From JAPULR01 sp965238215 (GTDB lineage: Bacteria; Chloroflexota; Dehalococcoidia; Lucifugimonadales; GCA-2712585), in assembly GCA_965238215.1 (NCBI GenBank), contig OZ250180.1, forward strand, positions 1,798,001 through 1,862,000: 64,000 nt of DNA, in the 5' to 3' direction. Both the position numbers and the translations under genes were made by a program. Below the pieces are notes generated by a model that had not been told where the DNA came from, did not search any database, and saw only the letters and a program-made list of their open reading frames with translations. Shown here in pieces: positions 41,478 to 49,780 of the stretch; the first letter of the stretch is position 1, and every line of letters begins with the position of its first letter.

Positions 41478-41504
41478 TGTATACGCACGTTGACTTTGGG
41501 TCAA
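41478..41504 (-). promoter_or_regulatory. Candidate trxA promoter containing a 15-bp palindrome
   Basis: The sequence TTGACTTTGGGTCAA (41490-41504) is a 5-bp inverted repeat with 5-bp spacer between divergent genes. On the minus strand TTGACC at its edge and TATACA (41478-41483) are 15 bp apart, slightly short for a promoter. The palindrome might be a regulator site. Confidence 0.35.
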
Positions 41505-41559
41505 CGGCTGCGGGTTGAATGTCCTTGGGGCCGACCGGTATGCCGGCTTGGGAGGTAGT

Positions 41560-43494
41560 TTGAACGGAACGGGCAGAACGGGCCTTCTTGGCCGGAAACT
41601 TCGGCTGCGTCCTGAGTCTTGGGGTCGCCTTGGCGAAGCCACATCTGTGGTTGAGGGCCATCGTGTCTTCGTCTTCGGCGCCATCCCCGGCGAAGAAGTC
41701 GTGGCGGAGGTCTTTCGAGAGCGAAGACACTACGTGGCCGCGAGAGTGTTAGAAGTGACAGAGCCATCGCCCGAACGCGTCAGCCCTCCATGTCCCTACT
41801 TCGGCCCCTGCACCGGATGTCAGTGGCAGCAAGTCAGCTACGACGCCCAGCTGCGCTACAAGTTCGACGCTGTAACGGACGCCTTGAAGCGGGTTGGAGG
41901 TTTTTCCAACCCGTCCGTGGCCCCGACGATTCCCTCGCCCGACCAATTCGGCTACCGCAACCACGCCCGGTTCACCGTGGGGGAAGAAGGCTCTCTGGGC
42001 TTCGTGAACCGTGAGACCCGGCGGCACGTGACGGTAGACAACTGCATGCTCATGGATCCCGGTGTCAACGACATTCTGAGTAAACTTCAAGGCCGGTGCG
42101 CCGAGACCACCCAACTTTCCGTGCGTTGGGGTGTGAACACCGGCGACTACCTCGTCCAGCCGACCCTCAAGTCGTCGGATATTCCCGTGACCACCGGCCA
42201 GAAACGCTACGTTGAAACCCTGAGGGGCAGCTCCTTCCGAATCGCCTCCCCCTCCTTCTTCCAGGTCAACATAAAGCAGCTGGAGCGGCTGGTGGACCTG
42301 GTCAAGGACGGGCTGCAGCTCTCAGGCGACGAGACCTTGGTGGACGCCTACGCCGGCGTGGGCACCTTCGCCCTGCTCCTCGCCCCCTACGCCCGACGGA
42401 TAATCGCCATAGAGGATTCCCCCGCCGCCGTGGAGGACGCCAAAGCCAACGCCGCTGGCCTCTCCAACGTTGAATTCCTTCAGGGCCGCACGGAAGAGGC
42501 GCTGGGCCAGCTTGAAGAGCGACCTGACGGCCTGATTCTCGACCCACCCCGCAAGGGCTGCCACCCTTCCGCCCTTAAGGCCCTGATGTCTCTAAAACCC
42601 CGGCGTGTGGTCTATGTCTCTTGTGACCCTTCCACCCTCGCCCGCGACCTGAAGATTCTCTGCAAGGACGTTTTCTTCCTGGAGAGCGTCACTCCTGTCG
42701 ACATGTTCCCCCAGACCCATCACGTGGAATGCATCGCCGTCCTGACCCTCCGTCGTCCCCTGGAGGGGCTGATGCTAGCCTCCTCCTCTCCGCGGCGTCG
42801 CCAGCTGATGGCGGGCCTCGATGCGCCATTCGACGTGACGACGCCGGACGTCGAAGAACTCTCAGAAGATGGAGAGTCTCCCGAAGACACGGTACGCCGG
42901 CTGGCCCTGGCCAAAGCGCAAGCGTCGGCCCGGCGGCATCCCGGCCGGCTCGTCGTGGGGGCGGATACCCTGGTGGTGTCGCAGGGTCGGGTGTTGGGTA
43001 AGCCCGTCGACGCCGCTCAGGCCAGGCAGATGCTGACGAGCCTCCGTGGGCGCGTCCACCGTGTTATTACGGGCGTTGCCGTGGTTGACGGCGCTGCGGG
43101 CCAGAGGCGGGCGGACGTGTGCGAGAGCGAGGTTCTGATGCGAAATTATTCCGCGTCGGAAATCGATCAATACGTGGCCTCGGGGCGGCCCTTCGACAAG
43201 GCCGGGGGCTACGGTGTTCAGGACCGGAGCCTGAACCCGGTGACGCGGGTGGATGGGTGCCGCGCCAACGTGGTGGGATTGCCCCTCTGCACCATGGCGC
43301 AGCTGCTGAAAGAGTTGAGGTATAACGTGGAATCGCTGTCGCTGCCCGCCGAGTGCCGGCGGCACCTTCGAGTTGGCGAGTCCTTTAGAAGAACTCCCGA
43401 TTTCGGACTCAGTTTAGTTGTGGAAACCGACTCAAACTGTCGCCCTAAAGGTATTTCCGCACAAGCTCTCAACAAACGAGGGAAAGAAAAATGA
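41560..43494 (+). CDS. Fusion of RlmD/RumA-type RNA (uracil-C5)-methyltransferase and Maf nucleotide pyrophosphatase
   Basis: The frame encodes 644 residues from TTG 41560, preceded by GGGAGG. The first 400 form a TRAM plus SAM-methyltransferase protein making m5U in rRNA or tRNA. The Fe-S cysteines C-P-Y-F-G-P-C-T-G-C are visible, with D-A-Y-A-G-V-G-T-F, D-P-P-R-K-G-C and V-S-C-D-P-S-T. The next part is Maf, a pyrophosphatase on noncanonical or dTTP/UTP nucleotides: L-A-S-S-S-P-R-R, V-V-G-A-D-T-L-V-V, F-D-K-A-G-G-Y-G-V-Q. These are usually separate proteins. The last 50 residues are a nonconserved tail. It overlaps tatA by 4 bp. Confidence 0.88.
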   Translation: MNGTGRTGLLGRKLRLRPESWGRLGEATSVVEGHRVFVFGAIPGEEVVAEVFRERRHYVAARVLEVTEPSPERVSPPCPYFGPCTGCQWQQVSYDAQLRYKFDAVTDALKRVGGFSNPSVAPTIPSPDQFGYRNHARFTVGEEGSLGFVNRETRRHVTVDNCMLMDPGVNDILSKLQGRCAETTQLSVRWGVNTGDYLVQPTLKSSDIPVTTGQKRYVETLRGSSFRIASPSFFQVNIKQLERLVDLVKDGLQLSGDETLVDAYAGVGTFALLLAPYARRIIAIEDSPAAVEDAKANAAGLSNVEFLQGRTEEALGQLEERPDGLILDPPRKGCHPSALKALMSLKPRRVVYVSCDPSTLARDLKILCKDVFFLESVTPVDMFPQTHHVECIAVLTLRRPLEGLMLASSSPRRRQLMAGLDAPFDVTTPDVEELSEDGESPEDTVRRLALAKAQASARRHPGRLVVGADTLVVSQGRVLGKPVDAAQARQMLTSLRGRVHRVITGVAVVDGAAGQRRADVCESEVLMRNYSASEIDQYVASGRPFDKAGGYGVQDRSLNPVTRVDGCRANVVGLPLCTMAQLLKELRYNVESLSLPAECRRHLRVGESFRRTPDFGLSLVVETDSNCRPKGISAQALNKRGKEK

Positions 43495-43703
43495 ACTTCT
43501 TTGGCATCGGCGGCATGGAACTTCTCGTCGTAGTGCTCCTGGCCTTCATCATCCTCGGGCCGCGTCAGCTCACCAGTGTGGCCAAGGGCCTGGGACGGAT
43601 GATTCGGGAGCTGCGAAACGCTACCACCCAGTTCTCCCACCTTATGGATGAGGATGACGAAGTCGGCAAGGGACAGCCCCCGAAATCGAAGAATCAACGG
43701 TGA
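43491..43703 (+). CDS. tatA: Sec-independent translocase TatA/TatB-type protein
   Basis: A 70-residue protein with one N-terminal transmembrane helix (residues 8-21, M-E-L-L-V-V-V-L-L-A-F-I-I-L), the G-P-R-Q-L hinge and an amphipathic helix (V-A-K-G-L-G-R-M-I-R-E-L-R), then a charged tail. The G-P followed by Q-L, rather than K-L-P, leaves TatA or TatB possible. It lies directly before tatC, overlapping it by 4 bp, and after the methyltransferase fusion. A second TatA is at 45214. Confidence 0.85.
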   Translation: MNFFGIGGMELLVVVLLAFIILGPRQLTSVAKGLGRMIRELRNATTQFSHLMDEDDEVGKGQPPKSKNQR

Positions 43704-44434
43704 GCCAGGACCCTTTTCAAAGCCACCTGGTGGAACTCCGAAAAAGGCTGATGATTGCGGCCTTGGCGGTGGTGGCCACCACCGTTGTCGCCTTCATCTT
43801 CCACCCGTGGATAATCCGGTTCCTGCTGCGGCCCGCCGATTCCCTCACCGATATACCGGGCCGCCTGGTGTTCATCGACGTTACGGAGATGTTCGGCGTG
43901 GCCATGAAGGTCTCCATAGTGACGGGGCTGATTCTGGCCCTTCCGGTAGTGCTGGCCCAGATTATGCTCTTTGTGGCTCCGGGTCTGACCCCCCGTGAGA
44001 AGCGATATCTATTCGCCTTCCTGCCCGTGGTGCTGCTGGCCTTCGCGGGCGGCGTCGCCTTCGCCTACCTGGTGCTCATCCCGCCGGCCATCAACTTCCT
44101 GATCAACTTTGGCGGGGAAATCGCTGAGCCCACCATTCGGGTGAGCAGCTACATCAACCTGATGACCATGCTTCTGTTCTGGATGGGCGTGGTCTTCGAG
44201 ACGCCGCTGATAATGTTCATACTGGCCAGGTTCGGTGTGGTGTCGTCCGCGGGGTTCGCCCGGTGGCGGCGGCACTGGGTAGTCGTGGCCTTCGTTCTTG
44301 GAGCGCTCATCACGCCCACCTTCGACCCCATAAACCAGTCCCTGGTGGCCGTACCCCTCATAGTCTTGTACGAAGCGGGCATCTGGCTCTCCAAGCTGGC
44401 GCGGCGCAAGAACGCCAACTCCCCCGCCGCATGA
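43700..44434 (+). CDS. tatC: Sec-independent translocase TatC
   Basis: A 244-residue membrane protein with six predicted transmembrane helices. The start S-H-L-V-E-L-R-K-R is the TatC signature that recognises twin-arginine signal peptides, and G-L-T-P-R-E-K-R-Y is in the first cytoplasmic loop. F-E-T-P-L-I-M-F and the final P-T-F-D-P-I-N-Q-S are also typical. GTG start overlapping the tatA stop. It exports folded proteins with TatA/B. Confidence 0.93.
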   Translation: MSQDPFQSHLVELRKRLMIAALAVVATTVVAFIFHPWIIRFLLRPADSLTDIPGRLVFIDVTEMFGVAMKVSIVTGLILALPVVLAQIMLFVAPGLTPREKRYLFAFLPVVLLAFAGGVAFAYLVLIPPAINFLINFGGEIAEPTIRVSSYINLMTMLLFWMGVVFETPLIMFILARFGVVSSAGFARWRRHWVVVAFVLGALITPTFDPINQSLVAVPLIVLYEAGIWLSKLARRKNANSPAA

Positions 44435-44510
44435 TAGGTTGGCCTGACCGCTACCATGAAAATAGCCTGCCCCTACGCTGTTTAAGCCCGCGTTGTAAAC
44501 AACCCGTAGT

Positions 44511-44529
44511 GGCGGGTTTGAAACCCGCC
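44511..44529. repeat. Perfect 8-bp hairpin repeat after tatC
   Basis: GGCGGGTT (44511-44518) and AACCCGCC (44522-44529) flank a TGA loop. It belongs to the same hairpin family as the GGTTCGCGAACC cores of the adjacent tandem repeat. Confidence 0.6.
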
Positions 44530-44587
44530 ATCTCAGCCAAACCCATCTTCATATTCCTATCTAGCGTTGGTTTAACGTGCTCCCGTC

Positions 44588-45131
44588 CATCCCGTAACGT
44601 CGGTTCGCGAACCGCCCGCCCCCTCTAACAGCGTCCCATTCCGATAGCAGCACGAACTTCCACCCGTTATCCTCGTTCCCTCCCTTGTCCTCGCGGATGC
44701 GGGGACCCATCTTCGTCCCCCGCAACGTCGGTTTGCGAACCGCCCGCCCCCTCTAACAGCGTCCCACTCCGATAGCAGCACGAACTTCCACCCGTTATCC
44801 TCGTTCCCTCCCTTGTCCTCGCGGATGCGGGGACCCATCTTCGTCCCCCGTAACGTCGGTTCGCGAACCGCCCGCCCCCTCTAACAGCGTCTCATTCCGA
44901 TAGCAGCACCCACCTCAACCCGTTATCCTCGTTCCCTCCCTTGTCCTCGCGGATGCGGGGACCCATCTTCGTCCCCCGTAACGTCGGTTCGCGAACCGCC
45001 CGCCCCCTCTAACAGCGTCTCATTCCGATAGCAGCACCCACCTCAACCCGTTATCCTCGTTCCCTCCCTTGTCCTCGCGGATGCGGGGACCCATCTTCGT
45101 CCCCCGTAACGTCGGTTCGCGAACCGCCCGC
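44588..45131. repeat. 128-bp tandem repeat, about 4.2 copies
   Basis: Units with the core ACGTCGGTTCGCGAACCG begin at 44597, 44725, 44853, 44981 and 45109; all intervals are exactly 128 bp. Each unit contains the palindrome GGTTCGCGAACC (GGTTTGCGAACC in one), then CCTCTAACAGCGTC, TTATCCTCGTTCCC and TCCTCGCGGATGCGGGGACCC. Differences between copies are few, so the array is recent. There are no spacers as in CRISPR. It fills the gap between tatC and a second tatA. Confidence 0.92.
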
Positions 45132-45163
45132 CGACGTTGGATGAACGCAGTCTGCCCCACACC

Positions 45164-45186
45164 AAAAAGCCCCCCGTGAGGGAGGC
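45164..45186 (-). terminator. Rho-independent terminator of the second tatA
   Basis: On the minus strand GCCTCCC and GGGGGGC form a 7-bp stem with loop TCAC, followed directly by TTTTT. It lies 28 bp after the tatA stop. Confidence 0.8.
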
Positions 45187-45213
45187 CTTACGTAGTTAGA
45201 TGATGGGTACCGC

Positions 45214-45408
45214 CTACTTGGGCAATTCCGTCTTTTCGGAAGCCTCCACCGACTCCTCTTCAGGCTTGTTTTCGCCGGTGACGCCTCTCTTGAAAGCCGA
45301 AATGCCCTTGCCCAGAGCAGAGCCGATTTCCGGTAGTCGTCCTGCCCCAAAGATGAGCAGCACGATGCCTAGAATAATTACCAGTTCCATCGGGCCGGGC
45401 AGTTTCAT
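45214..45408 (-). CDS. tatA: Sec-independent translocase TatA
   Basis: A 64-residue TatA from ATG 45408, preceded by GAGGAG. It has one transmembrane helix (M-E-L-V-I-I-L-G-I-V-L-L-I), the F-G-A-G-R-L-P-E-I-G hinge, and an amphipathic helix with K-G-I-S-A-F-K-R-G-V, followed by an acidic tail rich in Glu. This is a more typical TatA than the tatC-linked copy, which may therefore play the TatB part. It ends in a clear terminator. Confidence 0.9.
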   Translation of the reverse strand: MKLPGPMELVIILGIVLLIFGAGRLPEIGSALGKGISAFKRGVTGENKPEEESVEASEKTELPK

Positions 45409-45544
45409 GGGAGTCTCCTCAACGTCGGAATGCTTGGATCCAAGCATAGCATGAGCCATCCCACCCAAGCAACGCCGCTCCTCCAATCAAATTCACCACT
45501 CGGGGTTATTCTTGACCCAGCGGAGAATCAAGCCCTTGCCCCCC

Positions 45545-45810
45545 TTGTCCTCGCGGATGCGGGGACCCATCCCTCATTCCCCCGCAGAGCCTGCCCCCGT
45601 GAAGACGGAGAGCGGGGGAATCCATCCCCCTTCTTCTCCGAGCTCTGACATGTCTCCATTGCCGAAATTCCCCCTCCCTTGCTACCATCCCTCCATGAAA
45701 AACTCCCTTCCCCCTCTCGTCATTCCAGCCCCCTTTCCCTTGTCCTCGCGGATGCGGGGACCCATCCCTCATTCCCCCGCAGAGCCTGCCCCCGTGAAGA
45801 CGGTGGCGGG
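45545..45810. repeat. 195-bp spaced repeat pair with the TCCTCGCG...GGGGACCC core
   Basis: Two near-identical blocks begin at 45545 and 45740 with TTGTCCTCGCGGATGCGGGG, continue with ACCCATCCCTCATTCCCCCG and end in CCCCCGTGAAGACGG. The 195-bp spacing is close to the 196-bp unit at 6981. The family links four intergenic tracts of the window. Confidence 0.8.
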
Positions 45811-45871
45811 AATCCATCACGCCAAAACACTATTCGTCCGCCCAACTTTTTTGAAACGAAACGAATCCACG

Positions 45872-45892
45872 CCTGAGACGATCATTCTCAGG
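45872..45892. repeat. 7-bp inverted repeat
   Basis: CCTGAGA (45872-45878) and TCTCAGG (45886-45892) around a 7-nt loop. No T run follows, so it is not a clear terminator. Flanking segments (ACGAATCC, CGAAATCG) resemble the ends of the 196-bp repeat at 7141. Confidence 0.45.
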
Positions 45893-46058
45893 CACGAAAT
45901 CGTTTCTCTTCGTTTGCCAAATCGAATCCTCTCCACGCCTGAAATCAGCTATTCGAGTGGCATTTGTTCCTTAAATCGAGTCTTCGTCACCCATTCCCAA
46001 TGCACTGCCCCATCGTCCAATGCTATACTAAGTATCAAAACCAACCGGTTGGAGAAGA

Positions 46059-47744
46059 ATGCGCACCCTTCGCGTGGCCCTGGCTCAGATTAACACCGTG
46101 GTCGGAGACCTGACGGGCAACGTTGAACGCATCTTGCAGTTCATGGCCCGCGCCCGTGAGGCAGGCGCGGACATCGTCGCCTTCCCGGAAATGGCCGTCA
46201 CCGGCTACCCCGCCGAAGACCTGCTCTTTCGCACCGCTTTCCTTCGCGCCAACGTGAAAGCCATGCACCAGGTGGTTGCCGGATCCCAGGGCCTGACGGC
46301 AGTGGTGGGATACGCCCACGTCGAAGATGGACGGATCTACAATGCCGCTGCTATCGCACACGACGGCCGGCTGGTCGACGTGTACCGGAAGCATCACCTG
46401 CCCACCTACGGCGTCTTCGACGAAGACCGCTACTTCCAGTCCGGCCGCGTCTTCCCCGTCTATGCCATCGGGGACGTCAACGTTGGAGTGAACATCTGCG
46501 AAGACATCTGGTTCGCCGACGGACCCGCGTCGTGCCAGCGTCGCGCCGGTGCGGAGGTCATCGTCAACGTAAGTGCCTCCCCCTACCACCTGGACAAGCA
46601 GAGGATACGGGAGGCGATCGTGCGAAATAGCGCACGCGACAACGCCGTCTACGTGGCCTACGTAAACGCCGTGGGCGGACAGGACGAACTGGTCTTCGAC
46701 GGCGCAAGCGTGGTCTTTGACCCTTCAGGCGGACTCGTCGCCCGTGCCAGGGAGTTCGAAGAAGACCTGCTTGTGATCGACCTGCATCTCGACAATGACC
46801 GACCTCCCGCGCCTAGCGCAATCTACGTGTCCGACGCTGCTGTTGAGCAACGTCGCCCCCTGGAGCAGTCCGCAGCCGCGCCCCTGTTGGAAGGCCCCGC
46901 TGAAATTTACGGTGCCCTGGTACTCGGCACCCGCGACTACGTCAGGAAGAACGGCTTCTCCAAGGCTCTGGTAGGTCTCTCCGGCGGCATCGACTCCGCC
47001 CTCACCGCCTGCGTAGGCGCAGACGCCCTTGGGCCGGAAAACGTCAAAGTGGTGGCCATGCCCTCCCGCTTCTCCAGCGAGGGCAGCCTCTTGGACGCGG
47101 CGGCCCTTGCAGACAACCTGGGACTGGAGATGCTGACCATCCCCATCGAGGAGGGGCATCAGGCAATGCTGAACATGCTGTCGGGGTCGTTCCAGGGCAC
47201 CGAGTCGGGCGTCGCCGAGGAGAACCTGCAGGCGAGACTGCGGGGCAACATGCTCATGGCCCTTTCCAACAAGTTCGGCTGGCTGGTGCTCATCACTGGC
47301 AACAAGAGTGAAATGGCCATGGGCTACGCAACCCTTTACGGCGATATGGCGGGAGGCTTTGCCGTCTTGAAGGACGTGCCGAAGACTCTGGTCTACGAGC
47401 TTTCCCGGTGGCGCAACAAGAACGGAACGCCCAAGAACGTGATCCCCCGGGAGATTATCGACAAGCCCCCCAGCGCAGAGTTGCGACCCAATCAGAAGGA
47501 TGAGGATTCGCTGCCTCCCTACGACGTTTTGGACGGTGTTCTCCAGTCCTACGTGGAGGAGGACAAAAGCTATCCGGAGATAGTATCCCTCGGCTTCGAC
47601 CCCGCCACCGTGCGCCAGGTGATGGCCGCCGTGGACCGGAGCGAGTACAAGCGACGTCAGTCCCCGCCGGGCGTAAAGATAACCGCAAAGGCCTTCGGCA
47701 AAGACCGCCGCCTCCCCATAGTCAACGCCTACCGCCAGTTCTAA
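46059..47744 (+). CDS. nadE: Glutamine-dependent NAD+ synthetase
   Basis: A 561-residue two-domain enzyme. The N-terminal nitrilase-like glutaminase has the Glu in F-P-E-M-A-V-T-G-Y-P, the Lys in Y-R-K-H-H-L-P, and the nucleophile in N-I-C-E-D-I-W. The C-terminal synthetase has the ATP loop L-S-G-G-I-D-S-A-L-T and T-G-N-K-S-E-M-A-M-G-Y-A-T-L-Y-G-D. It amidates deamido-NAD with ammonia from glutamine. Its last 55 bp are duplicated 1113 bp downstream after a DNA methylase gene. Confidence 0.95.
   Translation: MRTLRVALAQINTVVGDLTGNVERILQFMARAREAGADIVAFPEMAVTGYPAEDLLFRTAFLRANVKAMHQVVAGSQGLTAVVGYAHVEDGRIYNAAAIAHDGRLVDVYRKHHLPTYGVFDEDRYFQSGRVFPVYAIGDVNVGVNICEDIWFADGPASCQRRAGAEVIVNVSASPYHLDKQRIREAIVRNSARDNAVYVAYVNAVGGQDELVFDGASVVFDPSGGLVARAREFEEDLLVIDLHLDNDRPPAPSAIYVSDAAVEQRRPLEQSAAAPLLEGPAEIYGALVLGTRDYVRKNGFSKALVGLSGGIDSALTACVGADALGPENVKVVAMPSRFSSEGSLLDAAALADNLGLEMLTIPIEEGHQAMLNMLSGSFQGTESGVAEENLQARLRGNMLMALSNKFGWLVLITGNKSEMAMGYATLYGDMAGGFAVLKDVPKTLVYELSRWRNKNGTPKNVIPREIIDKPPSAELRPNQKDEDSLPPYDVLDGVLQSYVEEDKSYPEIVSLGFDPATVRQVMAAVDRSEYKRRQSPPGVKITAKAFGKDRRLPIVNAYRQF
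47690..47744 (+). repeat. 55-bp direct repeat, left copy (nadE 3' end)
   Basis: The last 55 bp of nadE including its TAA are identical to 48803-48857. The pair encloses the DNA adenine methylase gene and resembles attachment sites of an element that integrates at the end of a gene and preserves its coding sequence. Confidence 0.8.
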
Positions 47745-47870
47745 AACTCCGCCCACCACCATTCCCCCGCACCCCTGACAAGGGCTAGGGCGTTGTAGCG
47801 CAGCCGATGCAAAACTGCTAGAGTAGGGCCATACAAACGGGCCGGTACTTCGGAGAGGCAACGGCGGCTA

Positions 47871-48752
47871 ATGGCGAGAGTTCCTTCACCTATATATCTG
47901 GATCCGTCCTTTGCGAATGGGACGAAGCAGCTTTCCGGCCAGGTGTTGAGGCGTCCACGACGTTCCATAGCATTCGGCTGGTACGGCGGCAAGTACAGCC
48001 ATCTCGATTGGCTCCTGCCCCTTCTTCCCGAATGCCACCACTACTGCGAACCCTTTGGTGGTTCCGCCGCGGTCCTGCTCAACCGTAATCCCGCGCCGGT
48101 GGAGACCTATAATGACATCGACGGGGAGGTTGCCAATTTCTTTAAGGTGCTGCGCGATTCAAGGGACAAGCTTATCGAGCAAATAGGTTTGACCCCCTTC
48201 TCCCGGGAGGAGTTCTACTTGGCCTTGCGCGACCACGAGGAGGGAATTTCGGACGTGGAGCGTGCGCGTCGGTTCTTCGTGCGGGCGCGGCAGGCCAGAA
48301 CGGGTCTTGCACAGACAGCAACCTTGGGTAGATGGGCCAACTGCAAAAACACCAGCCGGTCGGGAATGAGCGGCGTCGTTTCCAGGTGGCTAGGCAGCTT
48401 GAAAGGCCTGCCCGTAATTGCGGAGAGGCTTCTGAGGGTGCAGATAGAGAATCGCCCCGCCATCGAAGTCATCAAGCTGTACGACAGCCCTAAGACCCTG
48501 TTCTATTGCGACCCGCCCTACGTCCACAGCACTCGCGGAGACAGTAGGGCCTACGAGTTCGAGATGACGGAAGACGAACACGCGGAATTGGCAGCGGTCC
48601 TCGTAGCCTGCGAAGGGAAGGTAGCCATCTCCGGTTACCAGTGTGAATTGATGTCGGACTTGTACAGGGGATGGAGAAGGCACGACGCCCCGCCCAAGAG
48701 CATCCATTCCTCCAAAGGCCTGCGCCAAGAGGCCCTGTGGACGAATTTCTGA
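47871..48752 (+). CDS. DNA adenine methylase, D12 class (Dam-like)
   Basis: A 293-residue N6-adenine methyltransferase of the D12 (Dam) class. The SAM-binding motif is F-G-W-Y-G-G-K near residue 37, with Y-C-E-P-F-G-G-S-A-A-V at about 60, and the catalytic D-P-P-Y-V-H lies near residue 208. It methylates adenine in a short DNA target that cannot be predicted. No restriction endonuclease is adjacent. Its placement between two identical 55-bp copies of the nadE 3' end suggests an inserted cassette or phage remnant. Confidence 0.87.
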   Translation: MARVPSPIYLDPSFANGTKQLSGQVLRRPRRSIAFGWYGGKYSHLDWLLPLLPECHHYCEPFGGSAAVLLNRNPAPVETYNDIDGEVANFFKVLRDSRDKLIEQIGLTPFSREEFYLALRDHEEGISDVERARRFFVRARQARTGLAQTATLGRWANCKNTSRSGMSGVVSRWLGSLKGLPVIAERLLRVQIENRPAIEVIKLYDSPKTLFYCDPPYVHSTRGDSRAYEFEMTEDEHAELAAVLVACEGKVAISGYQCELMSDLYRGWRRHDAPPKSIHSSKGLRQEALWTNF

Positions 48753-48802
48753 TTTTCGTCTGAAGTCACGGCGCTATGCCCATCGATTACGAACAGGCAA
48801 GG

Positions 48803-48857
48803 GGCCTTCGGCAAAGACCGCCGCCTCCCCATAGTCAACGCCTACCGCCAGTTCTAA
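48803..48857 (+). repeat. 55-bp direct repeat, right copy (duplicated nadE 3' end)
   Basis: Identical to 47690-47744, offset by 1113 bp; matching stops exactly at both ends. It codes for nothing here because the rest of nadE is missing. Confidence 0.8.
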
Positions 48858-49013
48858 CCCCCCTACTTCACTCTGTCGCTCGACCGTCCTTCTGAGTTTC
48901 TGGAAGAGTTGCGTCGTCTGCACGTCAAACCTGTCCTACTCCGCAATCTCAGGTGTTGACACTACGTTCTCCTCTATGCAAACATAAGTTTCTGACTAGG
49001 AGGTTGCTGCGCT

Positions 49014-49778
49014 ATGCCATCGACAATCGAGTGGACAGACGAAACTTGGAACCCCGTCACGGGCTGCACGCGTGTATCCCCCGGTTGCGACAATTGTTAC
49101 ATGTACGCCCTCTACCCCCGTCTGCGAGCAATGGGCGTTCCTGGTTACGAAGGTGCCCCGGACGAAATTCGACTTCTCCCTGAGCGGCTGGATGCTCCTC
49201 TGCGCTGGGGAAAGCCTCGCCGAGTCTTCGTCAACAGCATGTCCGACGTCTTCCACCCCCACGTGCCCTTTGAGTTTGTCACCGAAATCTTCGACGTAAT
49301 GGAGGCGGCATCGACTGAGCGGGGGCACATTTTCCAGGTGCTAACCAAGCGGCCGGGGAGAGCCGTGGCTTGGTGGAAACAAAACCGGGCCCGATACGGC
49401 GACGTGTGGCCGGCAGGAGTGTGGATTGGAACGTCCGTGGAGAGCCAAAAGTACGCCCCCCGAATCACCGTGCTGGCGCGGATTCCCGCTCCCGTCCGCT
49501 TCGTCTCCGCCGAACCCCTGCTTGAAGCCGTGGACCTAAGTCCGTGGCTACGTCGCGGTGACCTGCATTGGGTAATAGTCGGCGGCGAAAGCGGCCGCTC
49601 TGCCCGGCCCATGGACCTGGACTGGGCGAGGGCACTGCGTGACCAGACATTACTTACGGGCGCAGCCTTCTTCCTCAAACAGCTAGGCGGCAAACGAGGA
49701 AAGCGGTCAGGCAGACAAGCCGTCATAGACGGCCAAACATGGTCCCAAATGCCCGACAAAATTCACGCAGCAAGTTAG
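49014..49778 (+). CDS. Three-Cys-motif protein (DUF5131, phage Gp37/Gp68 family)
   Basis: The 254-residue protein has the family start: I-E-W-T-D-E-T-W-N-P-V-T-G-C, then G-C-D-N-C-Y, giving three closely spaced cysteines that resemble a radical-SAM Fe-S site. Later motifs are V-F-V-N-S-M-S-D-V-F-H and G-T-S-V-E-S-Q. Function unknown; these genes occur in phages and accessory islands. AGGAGG lies nine bases before the ATG. Its named partner TcmP follows directly. Confidence 0.88.
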   Translation: MPSTIEWTDETWNPVTGCTRVSPGCDNCYMYALYPRLRAMGVPGYEGAPDEIRLLPERLDAPLRWGKPRRVFVNSMSDVFHPHVPFEFVTEIFDVMEAASTERGHIFQVLTKRPGRAVAWWKQNRARYGDVWPAGVWIGTSVESQKYAPRITVLARIPAPVRFVSAEPLLEAVDLSPWLRRGDLHWVIVGGESGRSARPMDLDWARALRDQTLLTGAAFFLKQLGGKRGKRSGRQAVIDGQTWSQMPDKIHAAS

Positions 49779-49780
49779 GT

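Larger units (their letters stand above)
45409..46058. other. 650-bp intergenic region with repeats, upstream of nadE
   Basis: No gene is supported. The region holds two copies of a GC-rich repeat (45545 and 45740), an isolated hairpin (45872-45892) and an AT-richer stretch before nadE where a promoter would be expected. Confidence 0.5.

Noticed and set aside
44588..45131. Tandem 128-bp array as a CRISPR
   Set aside because: Copies abut without unique spacers, the unit is far longer than CRISPR repeats, and no cas genes are present.
46725..47861. Long minus-strand frame opposite nadE
   Set aside because: Antisense shadow of a well-conserved enzyme.
47871..48752. Complete restriction-modification system
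   Set aside because: No endonuclease gene lies on either side of the methylase.
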